Assembly: GCA_964383855.1 (NCBI GenBank)
Contig: CAYLIP010000046.1
Coordinates: 1-19,859, forward strand
From: CAZHAC01 sp964383855
Lineage (GTDB): Bacteria > Chloroflexota > Dormibacteria > Dormibacterales > Dormibacteraceae
Length of the DNA stretch: 19,859 nt
Direction: 5' to 3'
Shown: piece after piece, positions 12,591-19,859 of the stretch
How the letters are laid out: the number at the start of each line of letters is the position of its first letter
Numbering within the stretch: position 1 is the stretch's first letter
The notes under the pieces: generated by a model
The model's database searches: none
The model's input: only the letters and a program-made list of their open reading frames with translations
Told to the model about the DNA's origin: nothing
Position numbers and translations under genes: made by a program

Positions 12591-14515
12591 CCGCCGCCTG
12601 GCTCGCCTCCGCCTCCGGGGTTGCGACGGCGGCGCATCGGAACCAGCCCTTCGACCCGGCGTCGACCCTCAGCTGGTCGGTGCCGCTGCTGCTGCTGGTT
12701 CCGGTCCTCACGTTCGTGCTCATCCTCTCCGGCGTGCGCTCCCGGCGCGCGACCGCCAACACGGCGACCCTCGGCATGGTGGTCACCCTGGCCGCGGTCG
12801 CCCTGATCGCATGGGCCCGCCACCGGGCCGCGACCCCATACGTGGCCAACTTTCAGTGGGTGAACATTCCCGTCTCCTTCTCCGGAGCGCCGCAGTTCCA
12901 GGGCTTCGGGATCGACATCTCGCTGCGCGTCGACCACGTCGCCCTGGCGGCGATCGCGACCGTCCTCCTGGTCTCCATCGGGGTCATCACCTGGCACCGC
13001 TTCGTGGGCCGGGGCGAGGCGGGGCCGGCCCGCCTGCACGCTGAGCTGGCCCTGGCCGCGGCGGCCGCGATCGGAGTGATCGTCTCCGGGGACCTGGCCG
13101 CGATGGCGGCCTGGTGGGGAGTCTGCGGCGCCGCCTCCTACCTGCTCCTGGCGCACCGGTGGGGGACGGAGGCGGCGGGCCGCGCCTCTCGGCTCGGCCT
13201 CTGGCTGCCCTTTGCCGGCGACCTGGCGCTTTGGTGCGGAGTCGCGGTCATCTACTCCCGGTTCGGCGAGCTGAACCTCGACCGGCTGGCTGCCCCGGGC
13301 ATCCTCAACGGCACCTACGGGGCCGGGCTCAAGTCGATCGGCCTGGCCGCCATCCTCTTCGTGCTGGCGGCGCTCGTCCGGGGCGGCGTGTTTCCCTTCA
13401 GCGCCTGGTCCACCGCGCTCGACGCGCCGCCCGCCGTCTCCGCCTGGATGCAGGGCATCTGGCCCCTGGCTGCGCTCGTGATGCTGGTGCGCGTCCTGCC
13501 CATCTTCAATGCCGCCGGGCCCCAGCCCTACCGCGTCTTCGCCATCCTTTGCGCGCTCGGCGCAGCGCTCGCGATCATCCTCGCCCTCCTCGTCAACGAC
13601 CTCCGCCGCATGGTGGCCTGGGCCGGTTCGGCGGCGGTGGCGCTGGCCATGCTCGCGCTCGGGCAGCCCGGCGCCCTGGCCACCTCGGTGGCCGGCATGC
13701 TGGCGATCAGCCTCGCCCGGCCCGTCCTCGCCGGCGCCGCCTGGGCGATCACGACCGCCATACGCTCGGGGGATCTCTCGGACATGGGCGAGACCTGGAC
13801 CCGCATGCGCCGGACCTCGGTGGCCTTTCTCCTGTCGGCGGCCGCCGTCGTGATCGCGCTCGTCCCCAAGGCGGCAGCCCGCGCCTCCGACGGCTGGGCC
13901 GGCTCCTGGTTGCTGGCCCCGGCGCTGCTGCTGCTGGGGATGGCGCTCCTGCGGCCTTATGCGGTCTTTGCCCACGGCCGGCTGCGGCGCCGCCGGGCCT
14001 TCGAGCCGACGCGCGTCCGGGAGGTGGCCCCGGGAGCGGCGGCGGCCGCGCTCGGAGAGTCGGCGGCGGCCGCGCTGGCTGTACTGCTCGCCTTCCTCAC
14101 GCCCTGGATAGCCTGGTTTGGCGGCCCGGGCCGGCCGGGCCACCTGGAGCAGCTGCTCGCCTGGCTGGGGATCGCCGTCGCCGGCTGTGCTCTTGGCGCC
14201 GGCATCACACTCTGGCGGCGGGAACCGGTGATCGGGTGGAGCGCGCGCACCCACGCCGCCATCGCCGCCGCCTCGGGCCTCACCGTCCTCATCACCGATC
14301 GCTTCCTGCGTCAGCCCGCGGCCGGCGCTGTGGCCGCGGCTGAGGGGGGAGCGGTGGAGGGCGGCAGCGCCGCCCTGGGGGCGTCGGTGAGCGCGGGCGG
14401 CGCATGGATCCGGTCGAGCGCGCTGGGGGTGGCCGGCGGAGCGCTCGGACTTGCACTCCTGGCCATCGCCGCCGGGGCCGCGCTGGCGGCTGTTCTGGCA
14501 GGGGTGGGCCGGTGA
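12587..14515 (+). CDS. NuoL-like antiporter-type subunit, divergent, probable CTG start
   Basis: A 642-residue polytopic membrane protein of the NuoL/MrpA family. Recognisable regions are DISLRVDHVALA (DP/D-region before helix 5), DLAAMAAWWGVCGAASYLLL (helix 5), VRGGVFPFSAWSTALDAPPAVSAWM (helix 7-8) and NDLRRMVAWAGSAA (compare D-K-R-L-AYS). In this alignment the helix-5 Glu is at W177/G178 and the helix-7 Lys is R265; the conserved His of helix 8 is Gln. The TGA of the NuoK-like gene and CTG at 12587 form CTGA, parallel to the GTGA junctions elsewhere in the cluster, and GAGGAGG (12575-12581) lies 5 nt upstream. GTG at 12680 is the alternative start. The C-terminal ~70 residues are Ala/Gly-rich. 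Confidence 0.78.
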   Translation: MTAAWLASASGVATAAHRNQPFDPASTLSWSVPLLLLVPVLTFVLILSGVRSRRATANTATLGMVVTLAAVALIAWARHRAATPYVANFQWVNIPVSFSGAPQFQGFGIDISLRVDHVALAAIATVLLVSIGVITWHRFVGRGEAGPARLHAELALAAAAAIGVIVSGDLAAMAAWWGVCGAASYLLLAHRWGTEAAGRASRLGLWLPFAGDLALWCGVAVIYSRFGELNLDRLAAPGILNGTYGAGLKSIGLAAILFVLAALVRGGVFPFSAWSTALDAPPAVSAWMQGIWPLAALVMLVRVLPIFNAAGPQPYRVFAILCALGAALAIILALLVNDLRRMVAWAGSAAVALAMLALGQPGALATSVAGMLAISLARPVLAGAAWAITTAIRSGDLSDMGETWTRMRRTSVAFLLSAAAVVIALVPKAAARASDGWAGSWLLAPALLLLGMALLRPYAVFAHGRLRRRRAFEPTRVREVAPGAAAAALGESAAAALAVLLAFLTPWIAWFGGPGRPGHLEQLLAWLGIAVAGCALGAGITLWRREPVIGWSARTHAAIAAASGLTVLITDRFLRQPAAGAVAAAEGGAVEGGSAALGASVSAGGAWIRSSALGVAGGALGLALLAIAAGAALAAVLAGVGR

Positions 14516-16131
14516 CCTGGCTCGCGGGCATCTCGCTGCCCTCGCCGTCGCCCTCGGGCGCGCCCGGCGTATTCGCCACCAACCCCTTCAGCTACAGCTT
14601 CCTGCTCAGCACGATCGTCTGGGTGCCGGTCCTCTGGGCGCTGGTCCTGGCCTTCGCTCCCAACCCGCGCGGCCGCTACGACCGCTTCTTCTACGGCAGC
14701 ACCTTCTGGATCATGCTGCTGGTCGAAGCCGGCCTGTCGCTGATCGGCTACATGCAGTTCTCGTCCTTCTCGAGCGGCCTGCAGTTCGAGGAGAAGCTGC
14801 CCTGGCTGCCGGCCTTCGGCATCAGCTACCACCTTGGGGCGGACGGCATCTCGATGGTGGTGCTGATGCTCAACTCGCTGGTCGGGGTGGCGGCGGTGCT
14901 GGCGTCGAGCTCGATCCGGGTACGTCCCCGGGCGTACTTCGTCCTTCTGCTGCTGACCGAGTCGGCGGTCAACGGCCTCGCCTGCGCACGCGATCTCTTC
15001 CTGATGTGGATGTTCTTCGCGGCGGCGGCCATCCCGGTCGCGCTGCTGATCGCGGGGTGGGGAACCGCCGGCCCCCGCCGGGGTCTGGCCGCAAGCCGGC
15101 TGCTCGCCTACTGGGGCCTGGGCGCGCTCGCCCTGCTGGCGGCGGTCCTGCTGCTGATCTCCGGCTCGGGGGTCGACAGCCTCGACTTCGACGCGGTCGC
15201 GCGCACCGCCGCCAGCCCGCGCCTGCAGGTCGTGGCCGGCCTCCTGGTCGTCGCCGCCTGCGCAACCCGGCTGCCGCTCTTCCCGCTCCACGGCTGGACG
15301 GAGGCGCTGGCCGAGGCACCGGCGGGGGTGGCCATCATCGTGGCCGGAGCGGCGGCCAGGAGCGGGGGCTACGTGCTCTTGCGGCTGCTCGACGCCTCGC
15401 TCAACGACGCCACCCGGCTGCTGGCGCCGCTGGTCGCCGTCCTCGCCGGCTTCACCGTGGTCTATGCCGCGCTCGCCGCCCTGCGGACGGTCGACATCCG
15501 CCGTGCCGGCGCCTACCTGGCCATCGTGCCCGGCGCCGTCACCGTGCTCGGGCTCTCCGGCGTGACCCCGCTCTCGATCGACGGAGCGGCGCTGTCTCTG
15601 TTCACGGGCGGGATGGCCGCCGGGCTCATCGCCGGCGTCTGCAACATGACCGCCGACTTCGCGCTGGTTCGCGATTTCCGCCTGCTGGGCGGCCTCGCCG
15701 GGCGCACGCCGCGCCTCTACTGGCTGCTCGTCGTCGCCGGATTCGGGGTCGCCTGCATACCGCTCACGGGCAACTTCATCGCGCTTCTGATGGTCCTGTT
15801 CGGGTCCTTCAGGGTCTCGGCTTTGGGGGCGCTCCTGCTCGGAGCCGGGCTCCTGCTCGCCGCGGGCGCGGTGGCCTGGCTGCTCCACCGGGTGATGATG
15901 GGCGCTCCTCACCCGGACGCGCCGGTACCGGCGGACGCCGGGCTGACCGAGACCTGGGCCCTGGGCCTCCTGGCCGGGGCGCTGCTCTGGGTGGGCATCT
16001 TCCCGGGTGGGCCCAAGCTCGCCGGAGTGCCCGTGTTCGACCCGGGCATGACCAATGTGGTCAACGCCGCGGTCTCCGACCTGGCGTCGCCCTACGCCCC
16101 GCCGGCGCCCCAGGCAGGAGCCCCCCGGTGA
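14512..16131 (+). CDS. NuoM-like antiporter-type subunit, divergent
   Basis: A 539-residue polytopic protein and the best-conserved member of the set. YHLGADGISMVVLMLNSLVG is the typical NuoM segment; DLFLMWMFFAAAAIPVALL is helix 5; RLPLFPLHGWTEALAEAPAG and VAGAAARSGGYVLLRLL are helices 7 and 8; ALRTVDIRRAGAYLAIVPGA follows. In proton-pumping NuoM the helix-5 residue after FF is Glu; here it is A170. The Lys before PLFP is R253 and the Lys before GGY is R283. The fold is clear but the standard pumping residues are changed. The GTG at 14512 overlaps the NuoL-like stop (GTGA), and its stop overlaps the NuoN-like start in the same way. Confidence 0.85.
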   Translation: MTWLAGISLPSPSPSGAPGVFATNPFSYSFLLSTIVWVPVLWALVLAFAPNPRGRYDRFFYGSTFWIMLLVEAGLSLIGYMQFSSFSSGLQFEEKLPWLPAFGISYHLGADGISMVVLMLNSLVGVAAVLASSSIRVRPRAYFVLLLLTESAVNGLACARDLFLMWMFFAAAAIPVALLIAGWGTAGPRRGLAASRLLAYWGLGALALLAAVLLLISGSGVDSLDFDAVARTAASPRLQVVAGLLVVAACATRLPLFPLHGWTEALAEAPAGVAIIVAGAAARSGGYVLLRLLDASLNDATRLLAPLVAVLAGFTVVYAALAALRTVDIRRAGAYLAIVPGAVTVLGLSGVTPLSIDGAALSLFTGGMAAGLIAGVCNMTADFALVRDFRLLGGLAGRTPRLYWLLVVAGFGVACIPLTGNFIALLMVLFGSFRVSALGALLLGAGLLLAAGAVAWLLHRVMMGAPHPDAPVPADAGLTETWALGLLAGALLWVGIFPGGPKLAGVPVFDPGMTNVVNAAVSDLASPYAPPAPQAGAPR

Positions 16132-17591
16132 GCGACTTCGTCCTCGCCCCCGAGGCCCTGGTCGTGATCGGTGCGCTCGGCTCGCTCCTGATCCCGGCGC
16201 TGGTCTCGCCGCGCGCGCGGGCCGGCCTCCGCCGGTGGCTGGGATGGGTCGCGGCCCTGGTCGCGGCGGTGGCGCTGGCACTCGAGCTCTGGCAGGGCGC
16301 CCAGGTCGGGACCCTGCTTTCCGGTGGCTTCGTACAGGACCGCTTCGCGCTCTTCACCAAGGCGGCCACACTGCTCGCGCTGCTGGTCGCCGTCCTGACC
16401 GCCGGCTGGGAGGAGGAGACGCTGCCGGGCGCCCTTCCACTGGCCTTTTTGGCCGCGCTGGGCATGATGGTGGCGGCCTCGGCGGCCGGTTTCGTGCAGC
16501 TCTGGGCCGGCCTGCTGCTGGCGGTGGTCGCCGGCTCGGCCGCGCTCGGACGCCGTGTGCGCGGCGAGGCGGCCGGGATCGAGGAGGCGGCGCTCAGGGA
16601 GTCGGCGGCCCGCAGCGCCCTGGTCGCCGCCGGGCTGGCGATGCTGGCCGGGCTGGCTTTCGCCCTGCTCGCGGCGGAGGCCGGAACCACCTCCCTGGCC
16701 GCGGCCGCCGGCGCCATGGCCTCCCACCGAGCGGAAGCTGCCGGCGCCCTGCCCGCGGTCGTCGCCCTGGGATCGCTCTTTGCCCTGATGGTCCTGGCGC
16801 CGCTCCGGTTCGGCGTGGGCGCCCCCGCGATCGGTTCCCGCCTGGGATCGGGCGTGGCGGCGGCCTTCAGCGCGGGCACGGCGGGCGTGGCCCTGCTGCG
16901 CGCGGGCGCGGTGATCGTGCCGCAGGCCTCGCTGTGGGCGGCCGTGCTGGCCGCCGCCGCCGCCATCGTGATCTTCGGCGCCGGCCTGGCGGCCGCCACC
17001 GCCGGAACCCGCGCCCGCACGGTGGTGGGCGCCCTGGCCGCCTCCCAGATGGCCTGGACGGTGGCCGGCGTGGCCGCCCACGACCGCGAGGGCAGCGCCG
17101 CCGCGGGGCTGTTGCTGGGAGCGGCCGTGGTGGCCCTGGCCGCGGCCCCGGTCCTGCTCGTCGAACTTGAGGTGGGTGGACCGCGCGAGCTGCTCGGGCT
17201 GGCAGCCCGGGCGCCCGGGCGGGCGGCGGCCCTGGTGCTGGCGGTCCTCTCGCTGGCCGGCGTCCCGCCGCTCGGAGGCTTCGCGGGGCAGGCCCTGGTC
17301 GGCCTGGCGGTCCTCCGCTCCGGGTATGGGCCGGTGGTGGCGCTTGCCCTGCTGGGGACGCTGCTCGGCTGGATGGGAGTCTTTCACCTGGCCAGCTCCA
17401 TATATGGCGTCGAGGCGGAGGAGGTTCGCGCCCAGCGCGCCGCCGCCTCGAGGCGGCTCCTGGGCGCGGGCTGGACGGCGCCGTCGGCGGCCGCGCTGCT
17501 GGCCGGGGCGGCGCTGCTCGCCTACACGTTGCTGCTCAACCCGATCAGCGGGCTCGCCTACCAGGGAGCCGAGGCGCTCGGCCTCCGGTGA
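16128..17591 (+). CDS. NuoN-like antiporter-type subunit, divergent
   Basis: A 487-residue polytopic protein closing the cluster. LAPEALVVIGALGSLLIPAL, FLAALGMMVAASAAGFVQLW and especially VLSLAGVPPLGGFAGQ are NuoN hallmarks (compare SLAGIPPTAGFIGK). The helix-5 Glu of NuoN falls at L130, the Lys of the FKL segment at R227, and the Lys after GF.G at Q388. The middle region is very rich in Ala, and the PFHMW-like segment is not kept. The GTG at 16128 has AGGAG at 16116-16120, 7 nt upstream, and overlaps the previous stop. A stem-loop follows at 17605-17632 before the next gene. Confidence 0.8.
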   Translation: MSDFVLAPEALVVIGALGSLLIPALVSPRARAGLRRWLGWVAALVAAVALALELWQGAQVGTLLSGGFVQDRFALFTKAATLLALLVAVLTAGWEEETLPGALPLAFLAALGMMVAASAAGFVQLWAGLLLAVVAGSAALGRRVRGEAAGIEEAALRESAARSALVAAGLAMLAGLAFALLAAEAGTTSLAAAAGAMASHRAEAAGALPAVVALGSLFALMVLAPLRFGVGAPAIGSRLGSGVAAAFSAGTAGVALLRAGAVIVPQASLWAAVLAAAAAIVIFGAGLAAATAGTRARTVVGALAASQMAWTVAGVAAHDREGSAAAGLLLGAAVVALAAAPVLLVELEVGGPRELLGLAARAPGRAAALVLAVLSLAGVPPLGGFAGQALVGLAVLRSGYGPVVALALLGTLLGWMGVFHLASSIYGVEAEEVRAQRAAASRRLLGAGWTAPSAAALLAGAALLAYTLLLNPISGLAYQGAEALGLR

Positions 17592-17604
17592 GCCGCGCCG
17601 GCTC

Positions 17605-17632
17605 GTAACGGCCGCCGCGCGGCACCCGTTAC
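17605..17632. promoter_or_regulatory. Inverted repeat upstream of the penicillin-binding protein gene
   Basis: GTAACGG (17605-17611) and CCGTTAC (17626-17632) form a perfect 7-bp inverted repeat enclosing the self-complementary GCCGCGCGGC (17614-17623). It lies in the 62-nt gap after the NuoN-like gene. No T-run follows, so it could be an operator or an inefficient terminator. TACCCT (17630-17635) at its right edge could be a -10 box. Confidence 0.35.
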
Positions 17633-17653
17633 CCTGCCGGAAGCGACATCAAC

Positions 17654-19846
17654 TTGGCGTCTTCAACACGTTCTCGCAAGTCGCGCCGGCGCCCGCCCAA
17701 GGCGCGTACCCGGGGCCGGCTCGGCCGGGCGCTTGGCCTTTTCCTCGGGCTCCTGCTCCTGACCGGCGTTTTCGGCACCCTGGCCACCGTGGGGATCGTC
17801 AACTACTACGCGGCCGACCTGCCCTCGGTCGAGATGCTGGACGAGGCGGGGCTGCCGCAGACCACAAAGGTGGTCGACCGGACCGGCGCGCTGATCGATG
17901 TCCTCTACCACGAGAACCGCACGGTCGTCCCGCTGGCCAGGATCTCGCCCAACCTGCGCCGCGCGACGGTTGCCACCGAGGACCGAACCTTCTACGAGAA
18001 CTCGGGGGTCGACTACCGCCGCCTGGTCATCTCCGCCGCCCTCGACCTGTCCAGTCGCTCCGCCGCGTACGGCGGCTCCACGATCACCCAGCAGGTTGTC
18101 AAGAACCGCCTGCTCAAGGAACAGGCGCTCGACAAGGCCTACGACCGCAAGATCAAGGAGGTGCTGCTGGCCGAGGAGCTTCAGCGCCGGTACACGAAAG
18201 ACCAGATCCTCGAGATCTACCTCAACACGATCAACTACGGGAACGGGGCGCTGGGGGCCGAGGCGGCGGCCCAGTTCTATTTCGGCGTTCACGCGGCCGA
18301 GCTCGATCCCGCGCAGGCAGCCTTCCTGGCCGGCCTGCCGCAGTTCCCGACCGGCTACAACGTGTTCGGCACCGACGCGCAGAAGGCCGCCGCCCAGACC
18401 AGGTTCGCCGAGGTGGTGCGCTCGATGGTCGCGGCCGGCTCCCTCAGCCCGGCCGCGGCCGACGACGTGCTGGCGGAGGACATATGGAAGCAGATGGCCG
18501 CCCATCACGCGCAGGCCCGCGGGCGTGACCCCCGGACGGCGCACTTCCTGGATTACGTGCTCCAGTACCTGGAGTCCAGGTACAGCGATACCCAGATCTA
18601 CGAGGGTGGATTGACGGTTCAGACCTCCCTCGACCTGGCCACCCAGTACGCGGCCGACGCCGCCGTCAAGGCCGGCGTCAAGGCCTACGCCAGCAAGGGG
18701 GCGGACACCGGCGCGCTGCTGGCCATGAACCCGGCAGACGGCGAGATCGTGGCCATGGTCGGGAGCGCGGATTACGACAACGAGGACATCCGGGGCCAGG
18801 TCAACCTGACCGGGGTCAACCCTTCCGGCTACCGGCCGGTGGGTTCCTCCTTCAAGCCCTACACCTACGCCGCCGGCCTGGAGACGGGACAGCTGACCGC
18901 CGCCACCAGGGTGGACGACCAGACCGACGTGATCGATGGTCACCGCTACTTCGATTGGGACTCGAGGAAGGAGGGCATGATCCCGCTCCGCCAGGCGCTC
19001 CAGGAGTCGCGCAACCTGCCCGCCCTCTGGTCCTACCGCGCGGTCGGCGGCGGCCGGGTCGCCGCCTTCGCGCAGAAGCTCGGCATATCGACCCCGATCG
19101 AAAGCCCGTCCAGCCTGCCCACCACCCTGGGCACCAATTCGATGAGCATGGTCGAGCACCTGGCCGCCTACTCGGCATTCGACAACGGCGGCAACCGGGT
19201 CTCCGCCCATCCGATCCTCAAGATCACCGACGCCGCGGGCAAGGTTCTGGAGTCGTTCGACCGCCAGCCCTCGCGGGACCGGGTGATCGCGCCCGAGGTC
19301 GCCTACCTGACGACCGACCTCCTCCGCGGGCCGCCCCGGCTGTACCTGGGCTACGGAGCCGGGACCCCGGTCGCGTCGAAGTCGGGGACCACGGAGTCCT
19401 GGACGGGCGCCTACTGGATCGGCTACACACCCGACCTGGCGGTTGCCACCTACATGGCGCACATCGACAGGGGCGACACCTGCAATTCCGGCTTCGGCCG
19501 GCTCGCCGACGGCTTCCAGGCCTCGGGCTGGCTGTGCCCCACCAATGTGCTCTGGGGGGAGCATGTCGGGCTGAGCGTCTGGAAGCCCTTCGTCGACGGC
19601 TACTACAAGTCGCACCCGTGGCCGGCCGCCTGGTCGAAACCGGCCGGCATCGTGACGCGGTCGGTCTGCAGGGCAGACGGCAGCGCCGCCGACCCGGCCA
19701 CGCCCGCCGACCAGAAGTACGACGAGCTGTTCATCGCCGGGATCGGCGAGCCCGGACCCGGCCAGTGCGCGGCGGCGGCGAGGGCCGCTCCAAGTCCCAG
19801 CCCTTCGCCCAGCCCCTCGCCCAGCCCCTCGCAAAAGACACACTGA
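17654..19846 (+). CDS. Bifunctional class A penicillin-binding protein (GT51 transglycosylase / transpeptidase)
   Basis: A 730-residue peptidoglycan synthase acting on the outer face of the membrane. A basic cytoplasmic N-terminus (1-26) precedes one membrane anchor (27-50). The GT51 domain (~75-250) has catalytic E109 in ATEDRTFYENSG, GGSTITQQVVKN, RKIKEVLLAEELQRRYTKDQ and ILEIYLNTINYGNG. The transpeptidase domain (~330-620) has the active serine S398 in GSSFKP (K401), SRN at 452-454 and KSGTT from K576. The usual His after F-x-E/x in the GT51 motif is Asn, seen in some lineages. The tail has a Pro-Ser repeat. The TTG at 17654 is chosen because the basic tail and anchor begin there; GGAAG at 17639-17643 is a weak ribosome site. 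The gene is complete, 13 nt from the window end. Confidence 0.94.
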   Translation: MASSTRSRKSRRRPPKARTRGRLGRALGLFLGLLLLTGVFGTLATVGIVNYYAADLPSVEMLDEAGLPQTTKVVDRTGALIDVLYHENRTVVPLARISPNLRRATVATEDRTFYENSGVDYRRLVISAALDLSSRSAAYGGSTITQQVVKNRLLKEQALDKAYDRKIKEVLLAEELQRRYTKDQILEIYLNTINYGNGALGAEAAAQFYFGVHAAELDPAQAAFLAGLPQFPTGYNVFGTDAQKAAAQTRFAEVVRSMVAAGSLSPAAADDVLAEDIWKQMAAHHAQARGRDPRTAHFLDYVLQYLESRYSDTQIYEGGLTVQTSLDLATQYAADAAVKAGVKAYASKGADTGALLAMNPADGEIVAMVGSADYDNEDIRGQVNLTGVNPSGYRPVGSSFKPYTYAAGLETGQLTAATRVDDQTDVIDGHRYFDWDSRKEGMIPLRQALQESRNLPALWSYRAVGGGRVAAFAQKLGISTPIESPSSLPTTLGTNSMSMVEHLAAYSAFDNGGNRVSAHPILKITDAAGKVLESFDRQPSRDRVIAPEVAYLTTDLLRGPPRLYLGYGAGTPVASKSGTTESWTGAYWIGYTPDLAVATYMAHIDRGDTCNSGFGRLADGFQASGWLCPTNVLWGEHVGLSVWKPFVDGYYKSHPWPAAWSKPAGIVTRSVCRADGSAADPATPADQKYDELFIAGIGEPGPGQCAAAARAAPSPSPSPSPSPSPSQKTH
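19790..19831 (+). repeat. Tandem 12-nt repeat encoding Pro-Ser tail
   Basis: CCCAGCCCCTCG occurs exactly at 19808-19819 and 19820-19831, with a one-mismatch copy at 19796-19807. It encodes seven Pro-Ser units at the C-terminus of the penicillin-binding protein, a low-complexity extracytoplasmic tail likely to vary in length between strains. Confidence 0.8.
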
Positions 19847-19859
19847 GGACGGCGTGCGA

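Noticed and set aside
12434..14254. A 606-codon minus-strand frame opposite the NuoL-like gene.
   Set aside because: Composition dominated by Arg, Gly, Glu and Pro, no family resemblance, and the plus strand has clear membrane-protein motifs.
14451..16127. A 559-codon extension upstream of the NuoN-like protein overlapping the NuoM-like gene.
   Set aside because: Shadow composition (Arg, Gly, Pro) and the GTGA junction with AGGAG at 16116-16120 place the start at 16128.

Overview
This is a very GC-rich window (roughly 70% G+C by eye), densely coding and almost all on the plus strand. ATG, GTG and TTG starts are all used, probably one CTG as well. Codon use and gene content (R2lox-type oxidase, UGSC-type selenoprotein, heterodimeric ABC exporter, complex I-like subunits, class A penicillin-binding protein) suggest an actinobacterium, a Chloroflexota member or a related soil phylum such as Dormibacterota. 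No rRNA or other taxonomic marker is present, so this is inference. I see no tRNA, rRNA, CRISPR array, transposase, integrase or phage gene.

Layout. (1) 138-2803: threonine synthase, a ubiquitin-fold sulfur-carrier-like protein with a tail beyond its Gly-Gly, and the tRNA 2-thiouridylase MnmA. (2) 2831-4492, minus strand: an ABM-fold monooxygenase-like protein, a ~270-nt stretch that looks like a self-contained small transcription unit (promoter, tiny ORFs, strong terminator), and an R2-like ligand-binding oxidase. (3) 4491-7910, plus strand: a thioredoxin-like fusion protein whose start codon overlaps that of the oxidase; a UGSC-family selenoprotein read through an in-frame UGA at 6215-6217; a RimJ/RimL-type acetyltransferase; and a haloalkane dehalogenase. 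(4) 7933-11518: a two-gene heterodimeric ABC exporter with one degenerate ATPase site. (5) 11586-17591: a small membrane protein, then a NuoJ-K-L-M-N-like set joined by 4-nt stop/start overlaps. (6) 17654-19846: a bifunctional class A penicillin-binding protein.

The two most interesting points are these. First, a selenoprotein gene that ordinary gene calling would split at the UGA: the codons after it read Sec-Gly-Ser-Cys, a 7-bp hairpin follows, and its coupled partner is a CPTC thioredoxin-like fusion. Second, a complex I-like membrane arm without the rest of complex I, in which the Glu and Lys residues used for proton translocation in NuoK, L, M and N appear to be replaced, with several Lys positions now Arg. 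That suggests a divergent paralogous complex rather than ordinary NADH dehydrogenase.

Several genes have a TAAACT-like -10 box 6-9 nt before the start codon and no Shine-Dalgarno, which points to leaderless transcripts. Others have clear GGAGG sites, so both initiation modes are probably in use.
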